A stretch of 64,000 bases of DNA from Novosphingobium sp. RL4 (lineage in GTDB: Bacteria > Pseudomonadota > Alphaproteobacteria > Sphingomonadales > Sphingomonadaceae), in NCBI RefSeq assembly GCF_035658495.1, contig NZ_CP141944.1, positions 2,444,001 through 2,508,000 of the forward strand. The letters are read 5' to 3'. The notes beneath the pieces were generated by a model, which did not search any database, was not told the origin of the DNA, and saw nothing but the letters and a program-made list of their open reading frames with translations. The translations under genes were made by a program, and so were the position numbers. The first letter of the stretch is position 1. The number at the start of each line of letters is the position of its first letter. Below are positions 25,690 to 37,528 of the stretch, piece after piece.

Positions 25690-27227
25690 CAGTGTGCCCC
25701 CTCATGCGCGGCTGCTTCTTCATGTGCAGGCTTTTCCTTGCCCATGACCAACTTGGCGTCTCCTTCCGGCTTTGCGCGAGCGAGCCGGGCGTCGAGTGCG
25801 GCAATATCTGCGCGCATCGGAGCGATGAAGCTCTCGGGATAGACGCCCATCCACAGGACCGCGAGGCCGAGCGGGATCACCATCAGGTATTCACGCAGGT
25901 CGAGGTCGGCCATGGCGGCGGCATCGGCATTCTTCTGGTCGCCAAAGACGACACGGCGATAGAGGTAGAGCATGTAGGCGGCACCCAGGATGATGCCGGT
26001 GGTGCAGATCAGCGCCGTCCAGCTCGATGCCTGGTAGATACCGCCGAGGCTCAAGAATTCGCCGACGAAACCGCTGGTGCCCGGAAGGCCGATCGAGGCC
26101 ATCGTGAAGAGCAGGAAGAACAGCGCATAACGCGGCATGTTGATGGCAAGACCGCCGTAGCGGCTGATCTCACGGGTGTGCAGGCGATCGTAGATGATGC
26201 CGACGCTGAGGAACAGCGCGCCCGAGACGAGACCGTGGCTCAGCATGACCAGCATCGAGCCTTCGAGGCCCTGCGGATTGAAGGCGAAGAGACCGATGGT
26301 CACGATCGCCATGTGCGCGACCGACGAATAGGCGATCAGCTTCTTCATGTCGTCCTGCACCAGCGCGATGAGCGAGGTGATGACGACAGCGGCCATCGAC
26401 AGGCCCCAGACCAGCGGCGCGAAGTAGGCCGAAGCTTCCGGGAACATCGGCAGCGAGAAGCGGATGAAACCGTAGCCGCCCATCTTCAGCAGCACGCCTG
26501 CCAGGATCACCGAGCCCGCGGTCGGCGCCTGAACGTGCGCCGCCGGGAGCCAGGTGTGGACCGGCCACATCGGCATCTTCACCGCGAAGCTGGCGAAGAA
26601 GGCGAGCCACAGCCAGGTCTGGACCTGCGGATCGAAGTCATAGGTCATCAACGTGGGGATGAAGGTCGTGCCGGCGGTGTGGACCATCCACAGCATCGCC
26701 ACGAGCATCAGCACCGAGCCGAGCAGCGTGTAGAGGAAGAACTTGTAGGAGGCGTAGATGCGATCCGCGCCACCCCAGATGCCGATGATCAGGTACATCG
26801 GAATGAGGCCGGCTTCGAAGAACATGTAGAACAGGAAGATATCCTGGGCCGTGAAGACGCCGATCATCAGCGTTTCGACGAGCAGGAACGCCGCCATGTA
26901 TTCGCCCACGCGCTTCTCGATCGAGTTCCAGCTCGCGCCGATGCAGATCGGCATGAGGAAGACGGAAAGCTCGATCAGGAGCAGCGCGATACCGTCGATG
27001 CCGAGGGCGTAGGAGAAGCCCGAGAACAGCTCGTGCCGTTCCTGGAACTGCCACTGCGCACCGCCGACGTCGAAGTTCAGCCAGAGGACGACACCAAGGG
27101 CAAGGTTCGCAAGGGTGGCGAGAAGCGCCACCATGCGTGCCGATTTGGCATCAAGGTAGAGACATGCCAGCGCCGCCGCGAGCGGCACCAGCAACATCAG
27201 ACTGAGGATCGGAAAACCACTCATCAT
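25689..27227 (-). CDS. nuoM: NADH-quinone oxidoreductase subunit M
   Basis: A 512-residue antiporter-like subunit. The segments [36 protein letters not shown] and [19 protein letters not shown] are the standard signatures, with the conserved Glu of helix 5 and the lysines of the discontinuous helices. The C-terminal tail of about 50 residues (with [14 protein letters not shown] at the end) is longer than usual and charged. It lies two bases after the nuoL stop on the leftward strand. Confidence 0.96.
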   Translation of the reverse strand: MMSGFPILSLMLLVPLAAALACLYLDAKSARMVALLATLANLALGVVLWLNFDVGGAQWQFQERHELFSGFSYALGIDGIALLLIELSVFLMPICIGASWNSIEKRVGEYMAAFLLVETLMIGVFTAQDIFLFYMFFEAGLIPMYLIIGIWGGADRIYASYKFFLYTLLGSVLMLVAMLWMVHTAGTTFIPTLMTYDFDPQVQTWLWLAFFASFAVKMPMWPVHTWLPAAHVQAPTAGSVILAGVLLKMGGYGFIRFSLPMFPEASAYFAPLVWGLSMAAVVITSLIALVQDDMKKLIAYSSVAHMAIVTIGLFAFNPQGLEGSMLVMLSHGLVSGALFLSVGIIYDRLHTREISRYGGLAINMPRYALFFLLFTMASIGLPGTSGFVGEFLSLGGIYQASSWTALICTTGIILGAAYMLYLYRRVVFGDQKNADAAAMADLDLREYLMVIPLGLAVLWMGVYPESFIAPMRADIAALDARLARAKPEGDAKLVMGKEKPAHEEAAAHEGAH

Positions 27228-27228
27228 C

Positions 27229-29331
27229 TTATCCCGCGATCACCCAGCTGATGGCGCCGACAAGGCCCAGCAGCATGACAAGAGCGTAGCTGTACAGATA
27301 GCCCGACTGGACCTTCTGCGCGTAAGTCGAACCCCTGGCGACGACCCAGGCCGCACCGTCGGGACCGAACTTGTCGATCACGCCGATATCCAGGATCTTC
27401 CAGAACACCTTGCCGAGCCAGAATGCGGGACGGACGAAGATGATGTTGTAGAGCTCGTCGAACATCCACTTGCGGTACACGAAGGTGTAGACCGGCCCGA
27501 GCTGTTCGGCGACTGCCTTGGGGAACGAGATGTTCTTGATGTAACCGTACCATGCGGTCAGCAGGCCCAGCGACATCACGGTGAACGGCGCCCACTTCAC
27601 CCAGGTCGGCACGCCGTGCATGGCGTGGATCAGGTGTTCGTGGAAGACCAGCGCACCCTTCCAGAACTCACCCGTCCCTTCCGAGACGAAGGCATGCTGG
27701 AAGACGAAGCCGGCAAGTACCGCGCCCGTTGCCAGGATCAGCAGCGGCAACAGCATGACCGGCGGGCTCTCGTGCGGGTGATAGCCACCCGTACCGTCGC
27801 CATGCGCCGTGTAGTCCGGACCGCGCGAACCGAGTTCGGGAGCCGCGTGAGCATGTGCATCATCGGCATGGTCGTCATGTGCGTGATCGTCATGACCATG
27901 GTCGTCGTGACCGTGGCCGTGCGCATCATGCACCGCGTGCTGGATATGCTCCGACTGGATCCAGCGCGGCTTTCCGAAGAAGGTCAGGAAGACCAGGCGC
28001 CAGGAGTAGAAGCTGGTCATCAGCGCAGCGGCGATGCCCATCCAGAAGGCGAAACCGCCAACTGCCGTGCCCGAACCGAACGCCGCCTCAAGGATGGCGT
28101 CCTTCGAGTAGAACCCTGCGAAGCCGACGAAGCCCGCGATACCAACGCCGGTGATGGCCAGCGTACCCGCCGTCATCGTCCAGAAGGTGATCGGGATGTG
28201 CTTACGCAGAGCGCCGTAGAAGCGCATGTCCTGCTCATGGTGCATCGCATGGATCACCGAGCCCGCACCGAGGAACAGCAGTGCCTTGAAGAAGGCGTGC
28301 GTGAACAGGTGGAACATGGCCGCGCCATAGGCGCCGACGCCGGCGGCGAAGAACATGTAGCCGAGCTGCGAACAGGTCGAATAGGCGATGACGCGCTTGA
28401 TGTCCCACTGCGTGCAGCCGACGGTGGCCGCGAAGAAGCAGGTGCAGGCGCCGACGAAAGCCATGACGTGCATCGCCGTTTCGCTGGTCTCGAACATCGG
28501 GGACAGGCGGCAGACCATGAAGACGCCCGCGGTGACCATGGTGGCCGCGTGGATCAGCGCCGACACCGGGGTCGGGCCTTCCATCGCGTCCGGAAGCCAG
28601 GTGTGCAGGCCGAGCTGCGCCGACTTGCCCATCGCGCCCACGAACAGCAGGAGGCAGATCACGGTCATCGTGTCGAAGCGATAGCCGAGGAACCCGATGG
28701 TCGAACCGGCCATGCCGGGCGCCGCGTGCAGGATCTCGGGGATCGAGACCGTGCCGAACACCAGGAAGGTGGCGAAGATGCCGAGCATGAAGCCAAGGTC
28801 ACCCACGCGGTTGACCACGAAGGCCTTGATCGCGGCGGCACCGGCCGAAGGCTTGCGGAACCAGAAGCCGATCAGGAGATACGAGGCAAGACCCACGCCT
28901 TCCCAACCGAAGAACATCTGCACCAGGTTGTCAGCGGTCACCAGCATGAGCATGGCGAACGTGAAGAGCGACAGGTACGCGAAGAAGCGCGGCTGATCCG
29001 GCTCCTCGCTCATGTAGCCCCAGGAATAGAGGTGAACGAGCGCGGAAACGGAAGTCACGACGACGAGCATGACCGCAGTCAGCGAGTCCACGCGCAGCGA
29101 CCAGTCGAAGGTCATCGCGCCCGACTGGACCCACTTGAGCACCGGGACAACGGCAGCTTCGGCGTTTCCGGTCAGGAAACCGATGAAGATCGGCCAGCTC
29201 AACGCACAGGCGACAAACAGCGCGCCGGTCGTCAGGACCTTTGCGGGGACGTGGCCGAGCTGCTTGTTGCCCAGCCCGGCGATGATCGCTGCCAGTAACG
29301 GCAGGAAGACGATGATCAGGATCGGGTGCAA
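27229..29331 (-). CDS. nuoL: NADH-quinone oxidoreductase subunit L
   Basis: A 700-residue subunit with the longest antiporter domain of complex I and the long lateral helix at its C-terminus. The family segments [16 protein letters not shown] and [29 protein letters not shown] are present. The start is a TTG at 29331, five bases after the nuoK stop with an AAGGGA box ahead; TTG starts are unusual in this run. Residues about 462-494 form a His/Asp-rich insertion, discussed separately. Confidence 0.95.
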   Translation of the reverse strand: MHPILIIVFLPLLAAIIAGLGNKQLGHVPAKVLTTGALFVACALSWPIFIGFLTGNAEAAVVPVLKWVQSGAMTFDWSLRVDSLTAVMLVVVTSVSALVHLYSWGYMSEEPDQPRFFAYLSLFTFAMLMLVTADNLVQMFFGWEGVGLASYLLIGFWFRKPSAGAAAIKAFVVNRVGDLGFMLGIFATFLVFGTVSIPEILHAAPGMAGSTIGFLGYRFDTMTVICLLLFVGAMGKSAQLGLHTWLPDAMEGPTPVSALIHAATMVTAGVFMVCRLSPMFETSETAMHVMAFVGACTCFFAATVGCTQWDIKRVIAYSTCSQLGYMFFAAGVGAYGAAMFHLFTHAFFKALLFLGAGSVIHAMHHEQDMRFYGALRKHIPITFWTMTAGTLAITGVGIAGFVGFAGFYSKDAILEAAFGSGTAVGGFAFWMGIAAALMTSFYSWRLVFLTFFGKPRWIQSEHIQHAVHDAHGHGHDDHGHDDHAHDDHADDAHAHAAPELGSRGPDYTAHGDGTGGYHPHESPPVMLLPLLILATGAVLAGFVFQHAFVSEGTGEFWKGALVFHEHLIHAMHGVPTWVKWAPFTVMSLGLLTAWYGYIKNISFPKAVAEQLGPVYTFVYRKWMFDELYNIIFVRPAFWLGKVFWKILDIGVIDKFGPDGAAWVVARGSTYAQKVQSGYLYSYALVMLLGLVGAISWVIAG

Positions 29332-29335
29332 GGCC

Positions 29336-29641
29336 TTATCCCTTCATCCGGTTGACGTCGTCGACGGCGATGCTGCCGCGGCCACGGAAATAGATCACGA
29401 GGATAGCAAGCCCCACTGCGGCCTCGCCGGCAGCGACCGTCAGCACGAACATCGCAAAGATCTGGCCCGTGAGGTCGTGCAGGAACGCGCTGAACGCGAC
29501 GAGGTTGATGTTGACCGCAAGCAGGATCAGTTCGATCGCCATGAGCAGAACGATGACGTTCTTGCGGTTCAGGAAAATGCCGAGGACGCCGAGCACGAAG
29601 AGGATCGAGCTCACGACCACGTAATGTTCGACGCCGATCAC
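29336..29641 (-). CDS. nuoK: NADH-quinone oxidoreductase subunit K
   Basis: A 101-residue, three-helix membrane subunit that carries two conserved glutamates in the proton path; the helix-2 segment [20 protein letters not shown] contains one. It begins with GTG, and its start overlaps the nuoJ stop. Length and layout are normal for the family. Confidence 0.95.
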   Translation of the reverse strand: MIGVEHYVVVSSILFVLGVLGIFLNRKNVIVLLMAIELILLAVNINLVAFSAFLHDLTGQIFAMFVLTVAAGEAAVGLAILVIYFRGRGSIAVDDVNRMKG

Positions 29642-30255
29642 AGCGAAACCCCCTTGCCGACTTCCGGCTTGACGTTGACGGTCGCCTCATCAGGGCGACG
29701 CGCGATCTGCTTGCTGACCTTCTGGCCGCGCGTGTCACCGCGCTGACGGTGAGTCAGGACAATGGCGCCAACCATCGCGACGAGCAGGATCAGGCCGGCC
29801 GCTTCGAACAGGAACAGATAGCGGCTGTAGAGCAGTCCGCCGATGGCCTCGATGTTGGATGCACCGGTCGGCGTCGCTGCCGTACCGTCAGGCGTGCCGA
29901 GGTTCAGGGCGCCGGCCTTGTAGGCACCAAGGCCCAGCACCATCTCGGCAAGCAGCACCACGGCTACAAGCATCCCGAGCGGGAAGTTCTTGACGAACCC
30001 TGCCCGCAGTTCGGCGAAGTCGATGTCGAGCATCATGACGACGAACAGGAAGAGCACCGCGACCGCGCCGACGTAGACGATGACGAGCAGCATGGCGATG
30101 AACTCGGCACCGGTGAGCATCATGAGCCCGGCGGCGTTGAAGAACGCCAGGATCAGGAACAGCACCGAATGGACCGGGTTACGGGAAAGGATGGTGGCGG
30201 CCGCCGAAGCGATCGTCAGCACCGCAAAAAGGTAGAAGGCGAAAGTCTGGATCAT
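29638..30255 (-). CDS. nuoJ: NADH-quinone oxidoreductase subunit J
   Basis: A 205-residue membrane subunit. The N-terminal helices and the segment [25 protein letters not shown] match the conserved third helix with its pi-bulge. The C-terminal region (residues about 165-205) is polar and extends beyond the last helix with a basic [20 protein letters not shown] tail. It lies 12 bases after the nuoI stop and overlaps nuoK. Confidence 0.95.
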   Translation of the reverse strand: MIQTFAFYLFAVLTIASAAATILSRNPVHSVLFLILAFFNAAGLMMLTGAEFIAMLLVIVYVGAVAVLFLFVVMMLDIDFAELRAGFVKNFPLGMLVAVVLLAEMVLGLGAYKAGALNLGTPDGTAATPTGASNIEAIGGLLYSRYLFLFEAAGLILLVAMVGAIVLTHRQRGDTRGQKVSKQIARRPDEATVNVKPEVGKGVSL

Positions 30256-30267
30256 GTCCGCGGCCCC

Positions 30268-30753
30268 CTATCGGTACGGTGCGTCGGCTTCAAGGTTAGC
30301 GGCGATAGCACGCTCCCACTTGTCCCCGTTCGCCAGCAGCTTGGCTTTGTCATAAAGCAGTTCTTCGCGCGTTTCGGTCGCATATTCGAAGTTCGGCCCC
30401 TCGACGATGGCGTCCACCGGGCAGGCTTCCTGGCAGAAGCCGCAGTAGATGCACTTCGTCATGTCGATGTCGTAGCGCGTGGTACGGCGCGAACCGTCAT
30501 CGCGCGGCGCGGCTTCGATCGTGATCGCCTGCGCCGGGCAGATCGCCTCGCAAAGCTTGCAGGCGATGCAGCGTTCCTCGCCGTTGGGATAACGGCGAAG
30601 GGCGTGCTCACCACGGAAGCGGGGCGAAAGCGGGTTCTTCTCGAAGGGGTAGTTGATCGTCGCCTTGGGCTTGAAGAAATACTTCAAGGTCAGCCAGTGC
30701 GCCTTCACGAACTCCCAGAGCGTGAAGCTCTTTATGAGTTGTCCGACGGTCAT
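30268..30753 (-). CDS. nuoI: NADH-quinone oxidoreductase subunit I
   Basis: A 161-residue ferredoxin-like subunit of the connecting arm. Two CxxCxxCxxxCP motifs are present ([12 protein letters not shown] and [12 protein letters not shown]), which hold the two [4Fe-4S] clusters N6a and N6b. The N-terminal part has the amphipathic helix that attaches it to the membrane domain. Its start overlaps the nuoH stop (ATGA). Confidence 0.96.
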   Translation of the reverse strand: MTVGQLIKSFTLWEFVKAHWLTLKYFFKPKATINYPFEKNPLSPRFRGEHALRRYPNGEERCIACKLCEAICPAQAITIEAAPRDDGSRRTTRYDIDMTKCIYCGFCQEACPVDAIVEGPNFEYATETREELLYDKAKLLANGDKWERAIAANLEADAPYR

Positions 30754-31796
30754 TGGAAGTGTCCGGTAGCCATGAGGTAGCCGCTGACGAGTACGACGAA
30801 CAGCAGCGATACGGGCAGGAAGACCTTCCAGCCCAGGCGCATCAACTGGTCATAGCGGTACCGGGGAACGGTAGCCTTGATCCAGCTGAACACGAAGAAG
30901 AAGAAGAAGACCTTGAGCAGGAACCATACGAAGCCCGGCACGAGGTAGAGAACGGGGATGTCGAGCGGCGGCAGCCATCCGCCCCAGAACAGCGTCGCAT
31001 TGAGCGCGCACATCAGGAGCACGTTGGCATATTCGCCCAGCCAGTATGCGGCGAATGCCATCGACGAATATTCGGTCTGGTAACCGGCGACGAGTTCCGA
31101 TTCCGCTTCGGCAAGGTCGAAGGGCGCGCGCTGCGTTTCCGCAAGGCTCGAAATCAGGAACATGACCCACATCGGGAACAGCAGCGGGTTAGCGACGAAA
31201 CCGTTGATGATGCCGAAGACGTGGCCCTTCTGCGCCCAGACGATGTCGTTCATGTTGAACGTGCCCGCCCACAGCACGACGCAGATCAGGATGAAGCCGA
31301 TCGAGACTTCATACGAGATCATCTGCGCCGAAGCGCGCATCGCCGAGAAGAACGGGTACTTCGAGTTCGAAGCCCAGCCCGCCATGATCGTGCCGTAGAC
31401 ACCCAGCGAACTGATCGCGAGGATGTAGAGCAGGCCGATGTTGATATTGGCCAGGATCGCGCCCGAATTGAACGGGATCACCGCCCAGGACAGCAGCGCC
31501 AGCGTGAAGGTCACGATCGGCGCGATCAGGAACAGGCCCTTGTTCGCAGCCGAGGGAACGATGGTTTCCTGAAGGAAGACCTTCAGGCCGTCCGCGAAGG
31601 ACTGAAGCAGGCCGAACGGGCCGACCACGTTGGGGCCGCGGCGCAGCGCCATGGCAGCCCAGATCTTGCGGTCGACATAGATGATCATGGCGACGGCCAG
31701 CATCAGCGGCAGCGCTATGAGCAGGATGCCGCAGACGGTGGACACGAACCATGCCCACTCGTAGCTCATCCCGAGATTCTGGAAGAAAGCGGTCAT
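30750..31796 (-). CDS. nuoH: NADH-quinone oxidoreductase subunit H
   Basis: A 348-residue membrane subunit with eight helices that forms the quinone chamber together with B and D. The segments [41 protein letters not shown] and the final [18 protein letters not shown] are family signatures, including the conserved glutamates and arginines of the quinone tunnel. The nuoG stop overlaps its start by four bases. Confidence 0.96.
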   Translation of the reverse strand: MTAFFQNLGMSYEWAWFVSTVCGILLIALPLMLAVAMIIYVDRKIWAAMALRRGPNVVGPFGLLQSFADGLKVFLQETIVPSAANKGLFLIAPIVTFTLALLSWAVIPFNSGAILANINIGLLYILAISSLGVYGTIMAGWASNSKYPFFSAMRASAQMISYEVSIGFILICVVLWAGTFNMNDIVWAQKGHVFGIINGFVANPLLFPMWVMFLISSLAETQRAPFDLAEAESELVAGYQTEYSSMAFAAYWLGEYANVLLMCALNATLFWGGWLPPLDIPVLYLVPGFVWFLLKVFFFFFVFSWIKATVPRYRYDQLMRLGWKVFLPVSLLFVVLVSGYLMATGHFQ

Positions 31797-33811
31797 TCCG
31801 CGGCCTCCGCCAGGTCTTCACCGTGAAGCAGTTCGGCCGAGCAACGCTGCATGACGGCGCTCGCGCGGGCGATCGGGTTGGTCATGTAGAAGTCCTTGAT
31901 CGGATAGGCGATCTGGCCGGCAGCGGAACCGCCCCCGGCAGGCAGAACGCTCCCGTAGTCGGCGAGGCCTTCGCTGCCAAGTGCAGGAACTTCCTCGATC
32001 ATTGCGTTTCGCAACTGATCGAAGCTGTCGAACCCGACCGAGACGCCGAAAGCGTCGGCAAGGGCGCGAAGGATCGTCCAGTCCTCGCGGGCATCGCCCG
32101 GAGCGAACACGCCCTTGTCGGACCACTGCACGCGGCCTTCGGTGTTGACGTAAGTGCCGGCCTTTTCGGTATAGGCCGAAGCCGGCAGGATGACGTCAGC
32201 GGCATGAGCGCCCTTGTCGCCGTGGTGACCGATGTAGACGATCATCGAACCGGCGAACTGGGTGAAGTCCACTTCGTCGGCGCCGAGCGCGAGCAGAACC
32301 TTGGGCTTGGCGGCGACGAGATCGGCAATGCCGCCCTTCTGCGCGTAACCGAGCATCAGGCCGCCCATGCGGGCCGCTGCCATGTGGAGGACGTTGAAGC
32401 CGTTCCAGTTGGTGCCGTCTTCAAGGTCGCGAACCAGGTTGAACTGGGCGGCGAGCGCGAGGCCCGCTTCCAGACCGCCACGGCCGAGCGCCGCACCGCC
32501 AAGGATGACCGCCGGACGCTTCGCGTTCGACAGCGCATCGGCGACGTTCTGCGGAAGGTTGCCGAGGACCGAGAGGTCTTCGCCGAGGAATTCGCCGCCG
32601 AAGGTGGTTTCCCACTCGGGACCGACGAGGAACACCTTGGCGCCCCGCTTCACCGCCTTGCGCAGGCGGACGTTGAGAAGCGGCGCTTCCCAGCGCACGT
32701 GGCTGCCGGCGATCAGGATCGCGTCGGCGGTCTCGATCCCTGCGAACGTGGTGTTGAAGTTGACGGCGGCGAGGCTGTCGGTTGCATAGTCCATCCCGGT
32801 CTGGCGACCTTCGATGAGCGTCGAACCGAGCGCGCCGACCAGCTTCTTGGCGGCGAACATCGTTTCGCAATCGACCATGTCGCCGGCGACCGCAGCGATC
32901 GAGTTGCCCGGGTTCAACGTGGCGATGGCAGCGAAGGCCTCGTTCCAGCTGACCGCGACGAGCTTGCCGTCACGGCGCAGGAACGGCTTGTCGAGACGGC
33001 GCTTGGTAAGGCCGTCGACCATGTAGCGCGCCTTGTCGCTGATCCATTCCTCGTTGACGTCGTCGTTGTTACGAGGAAGCACGCGCAGCACTTCGCGGCC
33101 GCGCGCATCGATGCGGATGTTGGCGCCGGTGGCGTCCGACACGTCGATGCCCAGCGTCTTCTTGAGTTCCCAGGGGCGGGCCTCGAAGGCGTAGGGACGC
33201 GAGGTAAGTGCGCCAACCGGGCAGAGATCGATCACGTTGGCCGACATCTCGTGCTTGGCAGCATGTTCGAGATAGGTGGTGATCTGCATGGACTCGCCGC
33301 GATAGAGCGCGCCGATCTCGTCCACACCGGCGATCTCTTCCGAGAAGCGCACGCAGCGGGTGCAGTGGATGCAGCGCGTCATCGTCGTCTTGATGAGCGG
33401 GCCCATGTACTTTTCAGTGACCGCGCGCTTGTTCTCGTCGTAGCGCGAAGCGCCGCGACCGTAAGCGACGGACTGGTCCTGAAGGTCGCACTCGCCGCCC
33501 TGATCGCAGATCGGGCAATCGAGCGGGTGGTTGATGAGGAGGAACTCCATCACCCCTTCCCGCGCCTTCTTGACCATTTCGGAATCCGTGCGGATTTCCT
33601 GGCCTTCGGTAGCCGGAAGCGCGCACGAAGCCTGGGGCTTGGGCGGTCCGGGCTTCACTTCGACCAGGCACATGCGGCAATTGCCGGCGATGCTCAGGCG
33701 CTCGTGATAACAGAAGCGCGGGATTTCCTTGCCGGCAAGCTCGCAGGCCTGCAGCACGGTTGCGCCGTTGGGGACGTCGATCTCGACGCCGTCGACTTTG
33801 ACCTTGGGCAT
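31793..33811 (-). CDS. nuoG: NADH-quinone oxidoreductase subunit G
   Basis: A 672-residue iron-sulfur subunit. The N-terminal ferredoxin domain has the [2Fe-2S] cysteines ([14 protein letters not shown] and CRMCLVE), followed by the His/Cys [4Fe-4S] site ([17 protein letters not shown]) and a third domain with CIHCTRC and CPVGAL. The molybdopterin-oxidoreductase-like rest of the protein lacks a cofactor, as usual in complex I. The start shares one base with the nuoF stop (TAATG). Confidence 0.96.
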   Translation of the reverse strand: MPKVKVDGVEIDVPNGATVLQACELAGKEIPRFCYHERLSIAGNCRMCLVEVKPGPPKPQASCALPATEGQEIRTDSEMVKKAREGVMEFLLINHPLDCPICDQGGECDLQDQSVAYGRGASRYDENKRAVTEKYMGPLIKTTMTRCIHCTRCVRFSEEIAGVDEIGALYRGESMQITTYLEHAAKHEMSANVIDLCPVGALTSRPYAFEARPWELKKTLGIDVSDATGANIRIDARGREVLRVLPRNNDDVNEEWISDKARYMVDGLTKRRLDKPFLRRDGKLVAVSWNEAFAAIATLNPGNSIAAVAGDMVDCETMFAAKKLVGALGSTLIEGRQTGMDYATDSLAAVNFNTTFAGIETADAILIAGSHVRWEAPLLNVRLRKAVKRGAKVFLVGPEWETTFGGEFLGEDLSVLGNLPQNVADALSNAKRPAVILGGAALGRGGLEAGLALAAQFNLVRDLEDGTNWNGFNVLHMAAARMGGLMLGYAQKGGIADLVAAKPKVLLALGADEVDFTQFAGSMIVYIGHHGDKGAHAADVILPASAYTEKAGTYVNTEGRVQWSDKGVFAPGDAREDWTILRALADAFGVSVGFDSFDQLRNAMIEEVPALGSEGLADYGSVLPAGGGSAAGQIAYPIKDFYMTNPIARASAVMQRCSAELLHGEDLAEAAE

Positions 33812-35112
33812 TACTCGGCAGCCTCGCGGACGTTTTCGGCGATCCGGCGCTCAAGCTCCGGACGGAAATGACGGATCAGGCCCTGGATCGGCCACGCCGC
33901 AGCGTCGCCCAGAGCGCAGATGGTGTGGCCTTCGACCTGCTTGGTCACCTGCTGCAGCATGTCGATTTCCTCGACTTCCGCGTCGCCGGTGCGCAGGCGC
34001 TCCATCACGCGCCACATCCACCCCGTGCCTTCGCGGCAGGGGGTGCACTGGCCGCAGGACTCGTGCTTGTAGAAGTACGAGATCCGGCTGATGGCGCGGA
34101 CGATGTCGGTGGACTTGTCCATGACGATGACGGCAGCGGTGCCGAGGCCCGAGCCGACAGCCTTCAGGCCGTCGAAGTCCATCGGGGCGTCCCAGATATC
34201 GGCGGCCGGAACCAGCGGAACCGACGAACCGCCGGGAATCACCGCCAGCAGGTTGTCCTTGCCGCCGCGAATGCCGCCGCAATGACGCTCGATCAGTTCG
34301 CTGAACGGGATCGACATCTCTTCCTCGACCACGCAGGGACGGTTCACGTGCCCGCTGATCTGGAAGAGCTTGGTGCCCTTGTTGTTCTCTCGGCCGAAGC
34401 TGGAGAACCAGGCTGCGCCGCGACGCAGGATGGTGGGCGCAACAGCGATCGATTCCACGTTGTTGACCGTGGTCGGGCAGCCGTAGAGGCCTGCGCCGGC
34501 CGGGAACGGCGGCTTCAGGCGGGGCTGGCCCTTCTTGCCTTCGAGGCTTTCGATCATCGCGGTTTCTTCGCCGCAGATGTAAGCGCCGGCGCCGCGGTGG
34601 ACGAAGACGTCGAAATCGTAGCCCGAACCGCAGGCGTTCTTGCCCAGCAGGCCGGCTGCGTAAGCCTCTTCACGCGCCTTGAACAGCGTCTCGGCTTCAC
34701 GGATGTATTCGCCGCGAATGTAGATGTAGGCCGCGCGCGCACCCATGGCGAAGCCGGCGACCAGCGCACCTTCGAACAGGAGATGCGGGTCGTGGCGCAT
34801 GATCTCGCGATCCTTGCACGAACCGGGCTCGGATTCGTCGGCATTGATGACGAGGAAGCTGGGCTTCGGGTTGCCGGCCTGGTCGAGCGGCGGCTGCTTG
34901 GGCATGAAGGACCACTTCATGCCGGTGGGGAAGCCCGCACCGCCGCGACCGCGCAGACCCGATGCCTTCATCTCGTCGATGATGGCGTCACGGCCGCGCT
35001 CGATCAGCGCCTTGGTGTTGTCCCAGGCGCCGCGCGCCTGCGCTTCCTTCAGGTTCCACGGCTGATAGCCGTAGAGGTTGGTGAAGATGCGATCCTTGTC
35101 GGCGAGAGCCAT
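33811..35112 (-). CDS. nuoF: NADH-quinone oxidoreductase subunit F
   Basis: A 433-residue subunit holding FMN and the NADH site plus one [4Fe-4S] cluster (N3). The [16 protein letters not shown] glycine-rich loop lies near residues 53-68 and the [12 protein letters not shown] motif near 350-360. The ATG at 35112 is chosen over an upstream GTG at 35118 because it makes a TAATG overlap with the nuoE stop, the pattern of this operon. Confidence 0.95.
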   Translation of the reverse strand: MALADKDRIFTNLYGYQPWNLKEAQARGAWDNTKALIERGRDAIIDEMKASGLRGRGGAGFPTGMKWSFMPKQPPLDQAGNPKPSFLVINADESEPGSCKDREIMRHDPHLLFEGALVAGFAMGARAAYIYIRGEYIREAETLFKAREEAYAAGLLGKNACGSGYDFDVFVHRGAGAYICGEETAMIESLEGKKGQPRLKPPFPAGAGLYGCPTTVNNVESIAVAPTILRRGAAWFSSFGRENNKGTKLFQISGHVNRPCVVEEEMSIPFSELIERHCGGIRGGKDNLLAVIPGGSSVPLVPAADIWDAPMDFDGLKAVGSGLGTAAVIVMDKSTDIVRAISRISYFYKHESCGQCTPCREGTGWMWRVMERLRTGDAEVEEIDMLQQVTKQVEGHTICALGDAAAWPIQGLIRHFRPELERRIAENVREAAE

Positions 35113-35780
35113 TACCACTCACTCCGATAGTCATGATTGGCCGTGATCATCGCGGCCAGGTTAGTCGGCTCACCGACGGGCTCGACGGTGTGTCGGGCAG
35201 GATCCTGCGTCCCGGCCTTCGGCGTTTCACCACGCGCCAGCGCGTCGAGCACCGCGTTCAGACGGTCCGACGTGAGGTCTTCGTAGTTGTCGTCGTTGAT
35301 CTGGACCATCGGAGCCGAGGCGCAGTTGCCCATGCATTCGACCTCGGTGAACGACCAGAGGCCGTCTTCCGAAATGTGGCCCTTCTTCATGCCGCGCGAC
35401 TTGCACGTGGCGAGAAGGTCGTCCGAACCACGCAGCATGCACGGCGTCGTGCCGCAGACCTGCACGTGAAAGCGGCCGATCGGCGCGATGTTGTACATCG
35501 TGTAGAACGTCGCGACCTCGACGACGCGGATTACCGGCATGTCGAGATAGGCGGCGATGTATTCCATCACCGGGATCGGCAGCCAGCCCTGCGTGTTCAG
35601 CTCTGCACCGACCTGGCGCTGGGCGAGGTCGAGAAGCGGCATCACCGCCGAGCGCTGGCGCCCGTCGGGATAGCGGGACACGACTTCCTTCGCCTTTTCG
35701 GCGTTTTCGGCGGTCCAGGCGAAATTGCCCCAACGGGCCCGAAGTTCGGGCGAGTCGGGTTCGATATAGCGGTCAGCCAT
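35112..35780 (-). CDS. nuoE: NADH-quinone oxidoreductase subunit E
   Basis: A 222-residue thioredoxin-like [2Fe-2S] subunit of the NADH-oxidising module. The four ligands are the pair in VCGTTPCML and the pair in [11 protein letters not shown] helical N-terminal domain precedes it, and the C-terminal 40 residues (from about 180) are an extension typical of alphaproteobacteria. It overlaps the small membrane gene upstream by a few bases. Confidence 0.95.
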   Translation of the reverse strand: MADRYIEPDSPELRARWGNFAWTAENAEKAKEVVSRYPDGRQRSAVMPLLDLAQRQVGAELNTQGWLPIPVMEYIAAYLDMPVIRVVEVATFYTMYNIAPIGRFHVQVCGTTPCMLRGSDDLLATCKSRGMKKGHISEDGLWSFTEVECMGNCASAPMVQINDDNYEDLTSDRLNAVLDALARGETPKAGTQDPARHTVEPVGEPTNLAAMITANHDYRSEW

Positions 35781-35973
35781 GCTTACCCCTGCGCTTCAGC
35801 CACTGGTCCTGGCCGAAAAGAAACAATTCGAAACCGCCGATCGCGGTTACCAGCATCGGCAGCACGGCCGTGGGCTGGAGACCGATATAGACGGCAGCAA
35901 AGTACCAAACCGCAAGGGCCACGCCGGTGACGGCGGCCCAGATGCGGGTCAGTTCGAGCGTGTTGAATTTCAT
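35773..35973 (-). CDS. small membrane protein inside the nuo run
   Basis: A 66-residue protein with two hydrophobic helices (residues about 10-30 and 36-54) and a basic C-terminus (KRRGKHG). It overlaps nuoE by eight bases and the NTF2-like gene by four, so it must be cotranscribed with complex I. It is not one of the fourteen core subunits. A helper, assembly or supernumerary role is possible but not shown by sequence. Confidence 0.7.
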   Translation of the reverse strand: MKFNTLELTRIWAAVTGVALAVWYFAAVYIGLQPTAVLPMLVTAIGGFELFLFGQDQWLKRRGKHG

Positions 35974-36329
35974 CGGATGAACTCAACCCGCGAGCACTTG
36001 TCACCCTCGAAGCTGTAGACCGCGAGAACGTCGAAAGGCTCGACAAGATCGGAACCGTCCGTTGCCGGACCGCGCGTCACGTGTTCACGGAAAACGACAT
36101 AGTTGTCGGTTTCTTCACGCGAAACGATCTCGGCCTTGTTCTCGGGCCACCTGGCGAAAGCCGCCTTGAGACCCGAGCGCGTGCCCTCCTTGCCCTCGCG
36201 AACCACAGCGCCGCGATAGTTCGCTTCGCTGGCTTCGTCGGTCATGTAGGTCACGTAGAGATCGGCATCCTGCGCGTTGTAGGCCGCGATCATGGCTTCG
36301 GCGATTGCGAGGCGGCTCAACGGTCGCAC
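35970..36329 (-). CDS. nuclear transport factor 2 (SnoaL)-like protein
   Basis: A protein of about 119 residues with the NTF2-like fold: a first helix with [14 protein letters not shown], a curved sheet with [22 protein letters not shown], and a final strand ending CSRVEFIR. The start is ambiguous between GTG at 36329 and TTG at 36320, which would make a TTGA overlap with the nuoD stop. The fold binds small ligands or catalyses steroid-like isomerisation in other members, but the active residues here are not clear. Its location between nuoD and nuoE is unusual outside this group. Confidence 0.7.
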   Translation of the reverse strand: MRPLSRLAIAEAMIAAYNAQDADLYVTYMTDEASEANYRGAVVREGKEGTRSGLKAAFARWPENKAEIVSREETDNYVVFREHVTRGPATDGSDLVEPFDVLAVYSFEGDKCSRVEFIR

Positions 36330-37528
36330 TCCCCGAACACGACGTCGATGGCGCCGAGGATGGCGGTCGCGTCAGGAAGCATGTGGCCCTTCGACATGAA
36401 GTCCATCGCCTGGAGGTGCGAGAAGGCGGTCGGGCGGATCTTGCAGCGATACGGCTTGTTGGAGCCGTCCGAGACGAGATAGACGCCGAATTCGCCCTTC
36501 GGGCTCTCGGTGGCGACGTAGACTTCACCGGCAGGCACATGGAAGCCTTCGGTGTAGAGCTTGAAGTGATGGATCAGCGATTCCATCGACTGCTTCATCT
36601 CGCCGCGCTTCGGCGGCGAAACCTTGCGGTCGGAGGAGGCGATCGGACCTTCCGGCATCTCGGCGAGGCACTGCTTCATGATCCGGGCCGACTGACGCAC
36701 TTCCTCGACGCGGACCATGAAGCGGTCGTAGCAGTCAGAGTTGGTGCCGACGGGGATCTCGAAGTCCATGCGGTCGTAGACGTCGTAGGGCTGCGACTTG
36801 CGCAGATCCCAGGGAATGCCCGCGCCGCGGATCATCGGGCCGGAGAAGCCCCATGCCAGCGCGTCTTCCTTGCTCACCAGCGCGATGTCGACATTGCGCT
36901 GCTTGAAGATGCGGTTGTCGACCACGAGGCTCATCGCGTCCTCGAACAGCGTCGGCAGGCGGGTATCGAGCCAGTCGGCGATGTCGGTCAGCAGCTTGAG
37001 CGGCACGTCCTGATGAACGCCGCCTGGACGGAACCACGCGGAGTGCATGCGCGCGCCCGAAGCGCGTTCGAAGAAGTTGAGGCAATCCTCGCGGATTTCG
37101 AACAGCCACAGGTTCGGGGTCATCGCGCCCACGTCCATGACGTGGGAGCCGATGTTGAGCATGTGGTTGCAGATGCGCGTCAGCTCGGCGAACAGCACGC
37201 GAAGGTACTGCGCGCGGATCGGCACTTCGAGGTTGAGCAGCTTCTCGATCGCCAGGACGTAGGAATGCTCCATCCCCAGCGGCGAGCAGTAGTCCAGACG
37301 GTCGAAATACGGCAGCGCCTGGAGGTAGGTCTTGTGCTCGATCAGCTTTTCGGTGCCGCGATGCAGCAGGCCGACGTGCGGATCGATGCGCTCGATGATC
37401 TCGCCATCGAGTTCCATGACCATGCGCAGAACGCCGTGCGCCGCAGGGTGCTGCGGGCCGAAGTTGATCGTGTAGTTGGTGATGACTTCATCGCCGGTGG
37501 TCGGCGACTGCTCGAGCTGGATGCTCAC
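36317..37528 (-). CDS. nuoD: NADH-quinone oxidoreductase subunit D
   Basis: A 403-residue subunit related to the large subunit of [NiFe] hydrogenases, forming one wall of the quinone pocket. The [17 protein letters not shown] motif lies near residues 27-43, and the [14 protein letters not shown] and [13 protein letters not shown] motifs follow; these include the conserved His and Tyr that contact quinone. It overlaps nuoC by four bases and is followed by two non-core genes before nuoE. Confidence 0.96.
   Translation of the reverse strand: MSIQLEQSPTTGDEVITNYTINFGPQHPAAHGVLRMVMELDGEIIERIDPHVGLLHRGTEKLIEHKTYLQALPYFDRLDYCSPLGMEHSYVLAIEKLLNLEVPIRAQYLRVLFAELTRICNHMLNIGSHVMDVGAMTPNLWLFEIREDCLNFFERASGARMHSAWFRPGGVHQDVPLKLLTDIADWLDTRLPTLFEDAMSLVVDNRIFKQRNVDIALVSKEDALAWGFSGPMIRGAGIPWDLRKSQPYDVYDRMDFEIPVGTNSDCYDRFMVRVEEVRQSARIMKQCLAEMPEGPIASSDRKVSPPKRGEMKQSMESLIHHFKLYTEGFHVPAGEVYVATESPKGEFGVYLVSDGSNKPYRCKIRPTAFSHLQAMDFMSKGHMLPDATAILGAIDVVFGECDR

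Noticed and set aside
24268..29298. Long rightward open frames of 470, 524 and 560 residues over nuoN, nuoM and nuoL
   Set aside because: They are antisense shadows caused by high GC and codon bias of the nuo genes; they have very skewed Arg/His/Asp composition and no domain.
31751..33871. 706-residue rightward frame over nuoG
   Set aside because: Antisense shadow of the iron-sulfur gene nuoG, whose cluster motifs are intact on the other strand.
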